Positions 1 to 12,597 of a DNA stretch of 64,000 nt are shown piece by piece. The position numbers were made by a program, and so were the translations under genes. Under the pieces are notes generated by a model, which ran no database searches, was not told the DNA's origin, and saw only the letters and a list, made by a program, of their open reading frames with translations. Each line of letters starts with the position of its first letter. Within the stretch, counting starts at the first letter, position 1. The stretch lies in the NCBI RefSeq assembly GCF_027596085.1, contig NC_072459.1, positions 20,728,555 to 20,792,554 of the forward strand, in the 5' to 3' direction. This stretch comes from Anoplopoma fimbria. Taxonomy: Eukaryota; Chordata; Actinopteri; Perciformes; Anoplopomatidae.

Positions 1-165
1 GCTCCAAAGGGGACAAAATCTTTCCCCCTGTTTCCAGTCTTACGGTAAGCTAAGCTAACCAGCTTTACAGATGTGAGAGTGGTATCAGTCTTATTCTTTC
101 TCTCTAAGCAAATAAGTATATTTCCCAAGATCTTGAACTATTCTTTTCAAATATTCATGACTAGA
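1..165. mobile_element. Arm of gctaagctaa-type inverted-repeat element (MITE-like)
   Basis: It contains ctgtttccagtcttacggta, agctaagctaaccagcttta and gtatatttcccaagatcttg, the right arm of a dispersed teleost element with further copies in this window. Its left part lies outside the window. Confidence 0.7.
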
Positions 166-1297
166 AAGACAACAGTAACAGGCTGATTGAGAAAATTGGT
201 TTTCAGGGCGTTTATTACAAATTTTCCGAGGTATAAATTTGACACTAACTGACTTGAAATGGACCAGAAGCCACAGCTCACCTCCTTCCCTCCTCCATGC
301 CCCTTGACCCCCCCTCATCATGCCAACTCTCTATCTCACCCTCCTCAATTCACAACCTCTACTTACAACTTTGCACACCCTTTCCCATCGAGCAGAACAG
401 ACCTGTTTGAGGTAGAAGGACCACCATTATGCCAGTTTTACAGTCTTTATCTCACGCAGCAGGGACTTAAAGGGCCAGCTTACCCCAAAAAACTATATTT
501 CCTCTGTTTTCCTAGTGGGCATGCAGAGGGTTTTGGTTTTATTTGCAGAGTTAAAACTTCTAATACCAACCTAGCACAATGAAAGTGAGGGGAAATATCA
601 TTTGTGGTGAAACGCCAAACACAACATTTGAAAAACTGTCTATCTTGAGACAATATCCCACTTATTTTTAGACAGAGTCCTAAAATGTCTGTTATTTTAG
701 AATCATTTTCATTGGGGACTATTTTCAAACCTTAAAAAGACCTGTAAAGTCTGCGCTAGTGAGGTCTGCGGGTTATCCTGAGTGGCCTGGACATTGTTTC
801 TCAAACGAGACGGTACCATCAAGTTTTTCCAGTATTAAGTTTTGAAACGAACACCGACCACACCTCTGCTGTTCTGGGGTGGAGGCACAAGTCTCATTGA
901 CCCACATCTCCAAACCTCTGCAAATAAAGCCTGAACTATCTGCATGTTTACTAGACTGAAGTGACCCATTGATCAGAAGAATGACTTAATGCATTTAACT
1001 ATTTAATCCTCGTGTTTGTTGTCTGGCTTGTCACTGTGTAGAGTGTCAGGGATGGATACATTTTGATGAGTTAGTTGTTATGGCGTTAGCGCTTACAATC
1101 ATAGAGTTCACATTGTGGACTGTGTGTGTTTGTGTGTCTGAGAATGTCAAATCCACATACTGTAGATAAAACACAGATCACTCTCATCACTCTGTTTGTA
1201 CAAACCCCTTTTGTGTTTTATTTTCTTAAGTCTTAGACATAAGCTCTTTTAAAAAAACTATGACAGGCTAGAGTGGTGGGATCTTTTTTTATCATAT

Positions 1298-2110
1298 TAT
1301 ATGTATTAGACATTTTCTTGCCAAGAATTAGATGGGAAGTTGATACCACTAAGTACAGTAACTATGAAGCTACAGCCGGCGGATGGTTATCTTAGCTTAG
1401 ATTAGCAACGACTGGACATGGGGAAACGACTAACCTACATGTAGTATTAAAGCTTTAGTTTTTGTATCAATAAAACAAATACGGTATAACGTTCTAGCCA
1501 GGCTAGCAGTTTGTTCTGACGGCCCATTATTCTAAAAAACCCAAGAGTTTGACAAATGTCCCATTTACCAAAGCCCATGTGTCCTCCAGCCCGCTACCCT
1601 TAAATCAACACCCATTGTTCTGAAGGCCCATTGCTTAAAAAAAACAAAAAACTCTTCCTTCATAGAATAACGTCATCAGAATGACGTCATCTTTCCTTCC
1701 TGTTTTTTTTTTCCTAAGATGGCGAAGACATGACCCGCCCTACTCTGTCTCTGATTTGCTTGTAATCGTTGCCTTTATTTGATTGGGTTGGTTAGGTTGA
1801 GTCATAAGGAGTGGGGTTGATTAGGTGATGGTAAGAATATCAGGGTAAGCAAATCAGAGGCAGAGTAGGGCGGGTCATGCCCTTGCTGGAATGAGAAAAA
1901 TAAACTGGGAGGTCCAATGACGTCATGGGCCTTTGGAACATCGGGTGGTTATTTTCGGGGTCACGGGCTGTAGGAAAAATGAGCTTTCGTTAACCGGGGA
2001 AATTTGGGGGATTATTGAGGTTTCGAAACAATGTCATAGCAGCGCTTCTAGTCCTTGTGCTAAGCTAACCGGCCTCTGGCTCCAGCAGTAAACCAAAAAT
2101 TGTTGTATTT
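1298..2110. mobile_element. gctaagctaa-type element split by a nested foldback insertion
   Basis: The left arm (about 1298-1425: gttgataccactaagtacag, gaagctacagccggcggatg) and the start of the right arm (gccaggctagc, 1497-1507) are followed by unrelated foldback sequence. The right arm resumes at about 2050 (gtccttgtgctaagctaacc). The intervening 1510-2036 block is flanked on both sides by tagcag (1504-1509 and 2037-2042), a possible target duplication. Confidence 0.65.
1510..2036. mobile_element. Foldback (palindromic) insertion element
   Basis: It has a 33-nt inverted repeat with one mismatch: 1729-1761 against 1847-1879, core atgacccgccctactctg. Outer sequences also pair loosely (ggcccat near 1522 with atgggcc near 1925). 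It has no coding capacity. It is probably a MITE or foldback element nested in an older repeat. Confidence 0.7.
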
Positions 2111-2204
2111 ACACTGTGGGTTTTGTACAGATTAAAGTGTTTGGACATCTTAATTAGTGAGTTTAGAGGTACTGTACCGGTAGTTTTTTTTTTTTTTTTT
2201 TTTT

Positions 2205-2365
2205 ACTTCAAACAGGGCCAGGCCAGCAATTTCCCCCTGTTATCAGTCTTTGTGCTAAGCTAACATTAAGCTAACCAACTTATGGCTGTAGCTTCATATA
2301 TAACCGTACAGTCATGACAGTGGTATCAATCAATTCATCTACCTATCGGTGAAAAAAAGCAACTG
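2205..2365. mobile_element. Arm of gctaagctaa-type inverted-repeat element
   Basis: It contains gccaggccagcaatttcccc, cagtctttgtgctaagctaa and gacagtggtatcaatcaatt, in the same order as the other right arms in the window. It follows an 18-base T run. Confidence 0.7.
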
Positions 2366-2758
2366 AGTTACCTCCCAAACAGCAGAGCAGCCTTGGGTTT
2401 AAAGCATTTTTAACCACCATGATGCATACCATGTCAAATGTATTTCAAATCAACTTAATGTATATATCTTGGGTTCGGTATTTGATTCTGCTAAATCGCT
2501 AAAGTTCTCATGTATTCTCCCATTTCTAACCGTCACTCCCACTCACATGCTGCCATTTAAATACCGCAAGCAGTAATGATGTAACTATTTTATAGACACT
2601 TGCTGCACTCTATAACATTAGTAATCCCCCTGTTGCCCGTTATTTAACCATCGTTCTCTCTCTCCCTCTCTCCCCCTCTCATTCTTTCCATGTCTTTCTC
2701 TGTCTTTTTTCTCTCCTCCATTGTTAACTCTTCCCTTCTCCCCTGTTTGGCCTTTCAG

Positions 2759-2833
2759 TGCAACACCATTTGGCCAGTGTGCAGGAGAGGAAGATTAAGC
2801 ATGAGAGCGATGGAGTGCAGTTTCCTTACCATG
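2759..2833 (+). other. Candidate nfix cassette exon (75 nt, unproven)
   Basis: A long pyrimidine tract ends in cctttcag at 2758. A 75-nt stretch follows, then a GTTAGA donor-like site. Read in phase 1 it is open and encodes QHHLAS followed by VQERKIKHESDGVQFPYH. It ends with one base that would complete a glycine codon with 8566-8567. Both ends are therefore phase-compatible with insertion before the 8566 exon. The IKHE tetrapeptide fits the SUMO consensus. I do not recognise this peptide from any NFI isoform, and the donor is weak. Confidence 0.3.
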
Positions 2834-3731
2834 GTTAGAACAACATTAAACCTTATATTGTGTACATGTATACATGCTCTCCCTAAGCTCACACTACCCT
2901 CAACTTGTATACACCTTGTCTTTTTGTATCTTCAAAGTCTGTTTGCACTTCCTGTGAGCTGTTCTGCATCTCCCATTCGTCCTTTCTCCTCCTCCTCCTC
3001 CTCCTCCTCTTCTTCTTCTTCTTCTCTTGTGTCTTGTTCTCTGGCTACGCTGGCCGCTGGGTGGGGTTGTTCCTGCCAGATGTCTGCTGTTGTCCGCTGT
3101 GGGTTGACCAAAGCCTTTTGGTAGCCCAGTAGCTCCATAACATTCACCGCCTGTCTGCCTCAGAGATGTTGTTGTAAATCTGTGGACGAAATCAGACATC
3201 CCTGGTGCATCCAGAAAAAAAGAACAAATGTCTGACAAACAATCCACTGTATTTTCAATGTGTAATTATGTGCATTATCATATCCCCCAAAAACCACATT
3301 GTTGTCACACACCACATGCATACAAACAGTTTTTCCAAGGCGGTGTGAATTTGTCAGCAGCATTCGGCTAAGTGCTCTGGGTGTTGCAATGTTGTTGTCG
3401 AGCCCTGAGAGAGAGAAAGTGATGAAAGACACAGAGGAGGTGTGTGTTTCTGTGTCTGTGCGTGTGCGTGTGCGTGCGTTTGTGAATGAGGGGTTTGTCG
3501 AGTTCCGAGCGTTAGCTGCTTCACGCAGCCGGTTGTTAAGACGGAGCTGCTGAATGGCGTCCTACCTGCCGTGGGCCTGACGCGACCAAAAAAACAACAA
3601 CACACGACCCAAACAAACACGACCGAAGGCGCTCAGGTGTGTCATCGACACACGAGGCACCTTCTGTCTCCGAGACATGCTTACTCACTGGAAATGCACA
3701 TTTACAAACGACACACACACACACATTTCAG

Positions 3732-3760
<29 letters not shown>
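3732..3760. repeat. (CT)n microsatellite
   Basis: About 14 CT units are followed by interrupted CA-rich sequence to 3800. Confidence 0.95.
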
Positions 3761-3762
<2 letters not shown>

Positions 3763-4238
3763 TTACATCCGCACACACGTCAAAACACACACACACTCTC
3801 GCAATCTGGAGAGGAGCGGCGTTCCGCTCCAGATGGCGCCTCCATGTGTCTACAGTGAAAAGGGAGCTACTGGGTTACAGCAGACATCTGTTCCGGTGAT
3901 GGTGGTGCTGGTGTTGGGAGTGAGAGATGAGAAGATGGAGAGGAGGGGGCGGAGGAGGGGAGGGAGGAAAAAGGAGGGAGGGCCTCCCGGCCTCCTCCCC
4001 GCTCCGGAGGTGATCCTCTACCTGAATGAGAAAGCTCAGAGGGCATCACAGGTGATCATGTAATTCATCATCGAGCACGCTGCTTCCCGCTCTGCTCTGC
4101 TCCTCCGTCCTCTCCTCCGTCCTCTCCTCCTGCCTGCATGCTCCTGCTGCTCAGGGGTGGGAAACCCTGCTGTGGTGGGGGTGGATATTGACAGTGAATT
4201 CCAGCTAATTATTTGGTGTTGTGGGCTTTAAAAAACAG

Positions 4239-4241
<3 letters not shown>

Positions 4242-4324
<83 letters not shown>
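4242..4324. repeat. (TG)n microsatellite
   Basis: About 41 uninterrupted TG units in the nfix intron. Confidence 0.97.
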
Positions 4325-4325
<1 letters not shown>

Positions 4326-4731
4326 TGTGTGGTAGCGGTGTTGCTAAGGTGTCCTCCCTCTTACCTTGGTGTTTACGAGCGCTAACGATGTGTGAGGGCG
4401 TTAATGAGGGACGCGACTCTGTTCATGAACATTGTTTCTGCCTCACCTGAATGACGAGTGTGTGAGCTTCTTTTCTCTCTCTCTATCTTTCTTCTATCTC
4501 TCTCTCTCTCTTCAGTGTGTGTGTGCTGGTGCAAATGCTACCGGACCAGTTCTCTGACAGTTATAGGGGCGGGAGGGGCTTGTGTGGTCGCCAGCTTGTT
4601 AGCGCGGCAAGACTAGAGGGTCATGGGAGCAATTGGCCGCCAGTCTGCTTGCGCAGCGTGCCAGGAGCAGGACATAGAAATAATGTAGAACAAACAACTG
4701 TGTGTGTGCGAGTGTGTGTGGACGTGGACTC

Positions 4732-4733
<2 letters not shown>

Positions 4734-4807
<74 letters not shown>
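4734..4807. repeat. (CA)n microsatellite
   Basis: About 37 CA units. With the TG array 400 bases upstream it forms an inverted pair of dinucleotide arrays. Confidence 0.97.
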
Positions 4808-4809
<2 letters not shown>

Positions 4810-6115
4810 ACACAGATTAAGGGAGAGATCAGAGTAACTTCTGTTAGCTCTATCAGACAAAGCTTTCACTGGGCATCTGGGCCTCGTTTGCCGCTCCTCA
4901 ACGAGACGCCATGCGGCACCAGATATGTCGGCAAAGACGCAGGCTAATTAGGGGGAAATCGCAGAGACTAAAAAAACAATATGTATAATTTAAAGGCTGT
5001 TTTATGCATAATGAGCTGGTTATAATTGAACTTGCACGGCGGTGGCACGCAATCTTCCCTATATGTACCACAGAGAAAGCGGAGCCAAGCGGGCTTGGTT
5101 GGAGCGGTGGGGTGAATCCATGGCATGTTTCGGGTGCGGCTTGTCCGTTTTTAATAGTCTTGAGTGAGGAAGGAATCCAAAGTGCCAGTTGAAATTATTT
5201 TAACCCTGACACTCAATTTGTTGTGTAAAAATGTACGAGAGCCATAAATTGTAAGATAGCACTGTTGAACTCAAAGTCCTTGTCCAGACTGCCACTCCAA
5301 TCAGTTTCTTTGGCACATACAGATGATTTAAAGAAAGTCTGGAAAGCCAAAAAAAAACAAACATTAAATTTGATTGAGAGCTGGTTTAGAATGCACTTCC
5401 AATCAGATTTCTACAGATGTGTCGGTCCGGACGCTCTAAATGTTTAAGTCGGATTGCAAAGATTTTTTTTGCCTCACTTGCAAAGCAGCACACGACTATG
5501 ATGGAGGAGGACAACAGTCCATGGACAGAGTGGTTCTTTGGGTGACAAAATGATGGACCTTCATTTCCCATGCTTTTGCATTGGAAAGCAGTTTCACCAG
5601 TGCAGATACATAGTTACAGACACCCACGTCGCTGCCACAGCAACCCATGCAGATTGGTGATGTCTTTACAGAAATTCGATCTGATCACTTGCAAATAACT
5701 GTCTGTCTCAAAGCTCTGATTTGAGAAACATATCGGACTTGCCAAAGCTCCTTAGATAGCTAGCTTATTACTTTTTCCTGAATAAATCACAGGTTTTATC
5801 CAGTCATACTCACTGAACCAGAAGTAGCAGTGCTCCATAGTACATTTTTGTGGTCTTGATCATTTCTATTTAATGCTACTTTATACTTCAACTCCACGTC
5901 AGTAGCAAGTATTGTGCTTGTATACTATATATCTACTTAAACGATTAAATATTTACATACAAATATAGTAATAAAATGCTGATTACATGTTAATGCGTCC
6001 ACATTTAACAATTATGATGCAATAATATGATTCTGACTAGTAGTTTATTAAAGTAAAATGTTGAATGAAGGACTTTGACTCCCTATTTTACACGTCCAGC
6101 AGACGCGTAGCACGA

Positions 6116-6139
6116 ATCAGCGTCTGAAACGACGCTGAT
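6116..6139. repeat. Perfect 9-bp inverted repeat
   Basis: atcagcgtc (6116-6124), a 6-base loop tgaaac, then gacgctgat (6131-6139). It lies in a low-repeat part of the nfix intron. Confidence 0.9.
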
Positions 6140-7678
6140 GAGAGCCGTGAGAGTGAATCACAACAGAAAGGTTAAGGGCCAAAAAGCGAGATAAACAAAG
6201 CTATCAAGGTTTGTAAAATGGTAACAAGAAGTAATGTGATCCTTCATTAATGTGAAAACATCTATTGTAGCAGCTTTAAGTTGAGCATCTGGTTACATCT
6301 AACACTAGTAGCTGTGCAGTAAATCGATTGGTTGGTGTATATATCACCAGGCAACCATCGGAAGTAAACTATCAGAGCCAGCTGGATGACAAGCCTACGC
6401 TTCAAAAGTTCTGCTGACTGAAGCGACAGATTACTCTTTTTATCTTCTGGATCTTTTTATGAACCCTTTTTAGAGTGTTCATCTGTTCCTCTACTCCACT
6501 TTTTATTTTTTTCCGACTTGGCCATATATCTTGTTATCTTCCTAATTAAATACACGCACAATTAGAGCCAAACATGAACAACAATGACAGCCTTATTTTC
6601 CTCTCGCTGTAAAATTGGTTCAAAAGCATCTTGTGCCCTTCTGTCTTCACACTGGCTTTTTTTTTTTTTTTTTTTTTTTTCCAGAATTCAACCCGTGAAT
6701 ATATTAATCTCACCCTCCTCATTGTATCCGTTCCTTCCACCTACGTGCAGAGTCACATGATGCGCCTCGCTTGAACATAAGTGGTGGAGCCCACCTTTTT
6801 TTTTTATATACTTGTCGATGCCCACACACCGTCGCACAGCTGCGCCCTATGAGCATTGTGGGTAAATAGTGATAAAAACATTTCCCGGTGTGGCATTGAA
6901 ATAAAAAGCTTTTCAGAAATCTGCTCCCAGCGACTTTATAAGCCTCGCTCGTAAAACCTATTTTCACGTCTCCCCGGGCCATGTCCAAATTACCCACGTC
7001 TTTATTCGAGTGCGTTTGTTTTTATATGTGTGAATATTGTGTCGTTTAGTACTTTATGGGGGCTTTTTCACTCGCCAAGGTTGTTTATCACTGTATTCTT
7101 GCAACAAAATGTGGGGCAAGTTTGAGGAAAAGCAACGGCGGTCTGTGTGTCCACGCCGATGTCCTTTTCTCTACTCTCACTTCCTCGTCATTGGCCTGTT
7201 TTATGGATTGCTCTAACCAGGGTTTTTATTTCAGCGTATATTCAACATTGCGGTCCCCGTCAGAGGTCAGATACGCCGCTTGGCGCTGCTCCTCAAACCC
7301 TGAAAAGTCTTAAATGGTGCCTTTGGATCCCCATACATCAAAATAAATTCCCCTCAGTGCCCACCACATGAGGCCTTGATCACAGAACCTCCCTTTTTTT
7401 TGCTCTGCGGCTCTCACACTTTTTGGCCATGTTTCTGGTACGCTGGCGAGCGCCGGCCTGTACTTAGCGAGCCCGTTTTGAACCAAACTCAGGGATATGT
7501 CATGCAGCCCTTCAGCCTCAAACCCTGACATTTATAGACATAAGGGGGGGACACTTTAATGTGTTTGTCTGTGTGTGTCGGCCGAGCCGTTACCGCTCCT
7601 CCATCTTCTTCCTGCCGCTCTCTCTACCCATTGAGCGTTCGCTGGCGGTTTGCCCGACCCTCACCACCCAGCCTGAAC

Positions 7679-7681
<3 letters not shown>

Positions 7682-7759
<78 letters not shown>
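7682..7759. repeat. (TG)n microsatellite
   Basis: About 39 uninterrupted TG units. Confidence 0.97.
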
Positions 7760-7761
<2 letters not shown>

Positions 7762-8103
7762 TGTGAGTTTAAGCGGTCCTTTATGAAATACTGTGCGTCT
7801 TAACTTAAGGCAGTAACATAAAATACCTGGCCGACAGATATGGCAGAAGGGCGCCACATCAGAAGAGCCACTGATGTGGATTTTGGCGTGCTCCTCCGCA
7901 GCTATGCGTAGCCGCGTTGCTCACGCCGTCTGGGGCTTGAAACACACAGTCTACCCCAGATACAAGGCCATCAGGGATCCCGTTCATTCTACCGAGGCAG
8001 TTTGGATGATACGGATCTCAAAGAAGAAACCAGTAGGGCTTTGCTGGGTTTTGTTCAGACGCTCCATTGGTGACCATAGTTGGACCGCCATAGCATTTCC
8101 CGG

Positions 8104-8108
<5 letters not shown>

Positions 8109-8137
<29 letters not shown>

Positions 8138-8138
8138 G
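8109..8138. repeat. (CT)n microsatellite
   Basis: About 14 CT units roughly 430 bases upstream of the 129-nt nfix exon. Confidence 0.93.
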
Positions 8139-8565
8139 ACACTGTTGCCTCTAGCCCCCACCCTCTCTCCCGTCACCTCCCTTTGCTCTGAACCACCCTG
8201 CTGCTTCAAAACACGGCCTTTACCCCCGGACCCTCAAACCCCGCTCCCCCTATCCCCCTTAATCTGACGGACATGGTACAGCCCGCCGACTGTACGCACA
8301 AACATAGAGTATTGGACAGACGGATTGTGAGAACCCATCTCTATGTTAAGCCAATCAACAAATCAATGAATGACTCGATCGATCAATCCATTGATTTTAA
8401 TCATAATCATTAGATTCTTGCAATCAAATTTAAAAAGTGATTTATTTATTTTTAAAGAGTAAAGAAGTCGAAGTAAAAAAAAATTTAAAACCTAAATAAA
8501 AAACAGGCATGTTTGATTAAAACCTCGTCTCTGTTCTGCCATTTTGTTGATCCCCTCTTTGCCAG

Positions 8566-8694
8566 GACTCTCATCGCCTGGTTCTCTTAAGAAGCCGGGG
8601 AAATTCGATTTCAGCGCCCTGTCCTCCCAGACGAGGTCCCCCCGCATGGCGTTCACCCACCACCCACTGCCAATGCTGGCGGGAGTGAGACCAG
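8566..8694 (+). CDS. nfix: nfix coding exon ([10 protein letters not shown]...[17 protein letters not shown])
   Basis: This 129-nt exon follows the acceptor tttgccag and is followed by the donor gtgaga. It begins with the last two bases of a glycine codon and ends with the first base of another, so it is phase 1-1. The peptide aligns with human NFIX SLKKSGKLDF...[18 protein letters not shown]. The frame stays open past the donor to a TAG at 8880, adding a proline-rich tail if the intron were retained. Confidence 0.95.
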
Positions 8695-11600
8695 GTGAGA
8701 CCAACCCAGCTCCAGATCCCACCCTGATCGCCCCCACCTCCCCACTCCTTCCTCTCCCCCCACCTCCCCCTCACCATCTCCTCCTACCCACCCCAAACCA
8801 CTTCTTCAGGGCCCCCTCCCCCAGCGCTGAGGTGGAAGCAGTGTCTTTGGGAGATGAGGGGCTTGGAATTCTGACCTGGTAGGGTGCAGGTCAAGCTGGT
8901 GATGGAGCTCCTAGGGGAATCTGGGTGTGGTGTCTTTTGTGGGTCTGTCTGGTGGTGGAACTTCTCTAAATATCTAAATAGACTTTCTTCTTCTTATTAT
9001 TATTATTAGAGTGGTAGAACGGGACCAGAGGGGTTTGCTGCTGCCTATTCTGTCCTCAATTGCAAAAATATCAGCTGATTGTAATGCTTTCATGCTCTTA
9101 TTTTGTTTGTAAATTATACTTCACGTTCGTGATTCAAGTTTACTCATTGACTCCTGGATTACCTTGTCATGTTTTATGACCATTTACATTTGTTTTAACA
9201 ATATTTCTTGTAGTTCTTGTAAAAGTTGCCTCAAATGCAACAAACCAACTTCAAATGAAATATTTATTATCAAAACAAGTTAAGATATGTTATTTTATGT
9301 ACATTTCACAAGATTTTAAATATTTAACAATTGCAAAAAAGTTGACCAGCATCTTTAAATTTCGAATTTTGGTCGAATTTCTGAGTGAAAAAGTTGAAAA
9401 TTGTATAAATTGTACCACTTTAGTACCCTACACCTGCAACTAAAGGGGCATAAGTCTTACACATTTTGTTTACAGTGAAAAAGGTCTAAAGTGGGCGGCT
9501 GTGGCGTAGTGGAGAGTAAGGTAGTTCTCCAATCAGAGGGTCGGTGGTTCGATACCCGGCTTCGGCAGTCGATGTGTCCTTGGGCAAGACACTTAACCCC
9601 AAGTTGCTCCTGAAGGCTTTTCCATCGGTGTGGACTGGATGATGAATGTTAGTTAGAGTCTGATGGTGGCACCTTGCATGGTAGCCTGTCATCAGTGTGT
9701 GAATGGGTGAATGATGTGTAATATACTACTGACTGTAAGTCGCTTTGGATAAAAGCGTCTGCTAAATGACTGTAATGTAATGTAATGTCTAATGTTGCCC
9801 TAAAGAAAGTTTTCCAAAGTAAAAAGAATAACCCTGATGATGTCATCAAGGTTATATCGTCATTTTTAACATTAAGCCTGTGTTACAAACTCGAAGGTGG
9901 AGTTTGAAAAGGTTCACGGAGGAGCACTAATGTGTTGAGTTATTGGAAAAGTAGGACACAGCTTTTTTTTAACTTGATTCACAACTGAAGATAGACTAGA
10001 AGTCAACATATCTCGGCTTCTCCTGCTTTGGTTGTGATCATTTCTTGACTCGTGAATCCCCCATCTTTATGGAAGTACGATACCACATCACTTTGGCCTC
10101 AAATCTCAGCGTGGGTCTTAATAAGGCTGGATAACCAACCAGGCGAAGTGGAGAAGCTGCCTGAGACTCCAGATATCCAGGTTTACTGCCTGTAGGGCAG
10201 TTGGTTTGTGGTAATTACATGAACTTTACTTTTGCTTGGGAATATGTAAGTGTGGACCACTAAAGCACAATATCGACTGACTTTATCTGGCCCATAAAGT
10301 GGGTCTTGAGACCCCATCTTATTGGGTCCCTGTCTCAAAATCTTGTTTTACGGTGTTACTAATACAGAACAGTTGGTTCTTCACTGATCCCTATCTTTTT
10401 TCCTATATTTCTTTTACTGCATCTTTCCAAATTCTTAGTGACTTGATTTTCCTCACACAGTGTGAACAAATTGATTTCAATGTGGGTGAGCACATATTTT
10501 TATTCACACTGGCAAGGGCAGAACCAGTGTGAACCTGCTGATCTTCCACCAGGCTGAAACAAGCATCTCCTGATAATATCAGCTATCAAACAGAGCCAGG
10601 AGCTCCGACAATAAATCATCACTCTTCATTTTATCACCATGGCACAGATCGAAAAATGGGACTTCCTCTTCTTTTTGCAGAGTTCCCAACTGTGAATTCA
10701 CCCAGTGAAGGAGCTCACTGGAGATAATTACCCATGTGCTGTAGTTCTGTAGCTAGGTTCCATCAAAGGCTTTAAGCTAGCAAGCAGATGTGAAGCGATG
10801 AGGTTGACCGCCGTGCTATTAAACCTTCCTCCGTGGTTGTTGACAGACCCTTTGCCCCTTGAGATGTAGCTACAGCAAAGGCAATCTCCACAAACACACT
10901 CGTACACATGTTCACGCGGACGTGCACACACATACACAATATCCCATCCTTGTTGTGGCCAGAAGCTGTAATTTATACAGTTTTGATTTGTTTCTTTTTA
11001 CACTAACTTGGTGCACAAGCTGGAACTGTTCCTGCGCTAGCGTGAAACTGCCTACCACATCATCAGCGTTGTTGTTCTTCTGTGTGGAAGACACGATCCA
11101 AGAGGATTAAGAAGTTGGCGAAGTGGAGTTGAGGAGTGCGCTAGGGCTTTGCTGCTCTCAGTGGTTTTGGTAGGGTTTGTCCCTCCAGGCCACCAGTCAA
11201 TCAAAGGGCTGAGGAGTAGAGACGGACAACCACTCATGTTTACGTCTACACATACTGGGCAATTTAACGACCTAAGCACATGGAGAAAGCCCACACTGAA
11301 TATACAAACCCAAACAGAAATGCTGAGAGTGAGGTGGCAGTGCTACCCACTGTGCCACTCTAATACATCTACATACTGTAGTAAGTCACCTGAACACTAC
11401 TTGTTGAGATGAAAGTGTGTGAAACCTAGTTGGAAAGCAAGCAGAGAAGTATGAAGAGCTAGCTAGAAAATGTTTATAAATGGCTGGAGTAGCAAGCTAA
11501 AAGGAATGGATAAACTGTTGGAATAGTTAGCTATAAGTAATAGCTACAGAGTTGAAATAGCTAAAATACAAATTGATAAACAGTTGAAATAGTTAGCTAA

Positions 11601-12526
11601 AATCAATGGATAAACTGTTGGAATAGTTAAGTGATGATATAATAAGTGATGGATAAAAGGGTTGAAATAGTTAGCGGATAAACCGTTGGAATAGTTAGAT
11701 GTAAGTGATGGATAACTGGTTGGAATAATTATTATAATGCCTTTTTAGACAGTATAATCAATAGTATTAATAGCGTTTAAAGTCAATTCAAATAAACCTG
11801 TTTGGAGAATGGTGGTTGGTGTTGTAGAAGGGGTAATGGAGTTCATCTGACAGGGCTGTGGGGGTACAAAAAAACGGTTGGGAACTTCTCCTCTAGGGTG
11901 AGAGCAAAGTAGGTAGGGGGTGTAGGGATTCCCTCTTATCCTGTCCCCCCTCCAACACCCCATCCCAACCCCAACCTGCCCCCATACCCCTAGAGTGTTT
12001 GGCCTTCACCCATTCTCTAATGGGATTAGTAGTGGACTAATAGAAGCAGGGAGACGGCTCCACTGGGGAAGCAGGCAGCCTGGCATGGAAGCAAGGTGTT
12101 GCTGGGCTCAGAGGCATAGGCCCCTCGTCTTTTGGGGGGGGGGTTGGCACTCTTATAAAGTACACTCACACACACACAATGTATAAGATGCAAGAACCAA
12201 AGAGTGTTGGCAGCCCAACGTGGGCAGCTGGGGGGCCTGACATTGGACGGGGTGGGTGTCAGACTGGCACAGCAAAGAGGAGAACAGGCTTCTAATACAA
12301 ATCAAGGAGATTTAGTGATGGATATAGGTCTGACAGAGAGGGCTTTGTGTTGGTCGCTGGGCTCAACCAACTGCTCCCCTCTCACGCCTCACACGTATAT
12401 TCAGCTCTGTTTGGGGCGAATTCCTCTATTTTACTCTCTTGTAAAGCAAAAAAAAGGGAATGCTTTTTTTCCATAAGCTTATTAGCCGTGGGGATGCTGA
12501 TAAATTCTGCATCCCCACACCTATCG

Positions 12527-12597
<71 letters not shown>

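Larger units (their letters stand above)
1..8565 (+). other. nfix intron sequence upstream of first exon in window
   Basis: No constitutive NFI exon is recognisable here. The exon encoding the segment before SLKKPGK must lie to the left of the window. The stretch holds inverted-repeat elements (1-165, 1298-2110, 2205-2365), a candidate cassette exon (2759-2833) and several GT/CA/CT microsatellites. A low-repeat block at 4880-5060 could be regulatory. Short reading frames across microsatellites are judged not to be genes. Confidence 0.6.

Noticed and set aside
4517..4615. Exon-like segment after ctctctcttcag
   Set aside because: The acceptor is a CT microsatellite end. No open phase leads to a good donor, and the peptide does not match NFI.
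1..8565. Search for the missing upstream NFIX exon (DDVFYPGTGRSP-type)
   Set aside because: No sequence in any + strand frame matches it, so it is taken to lie left of the window.
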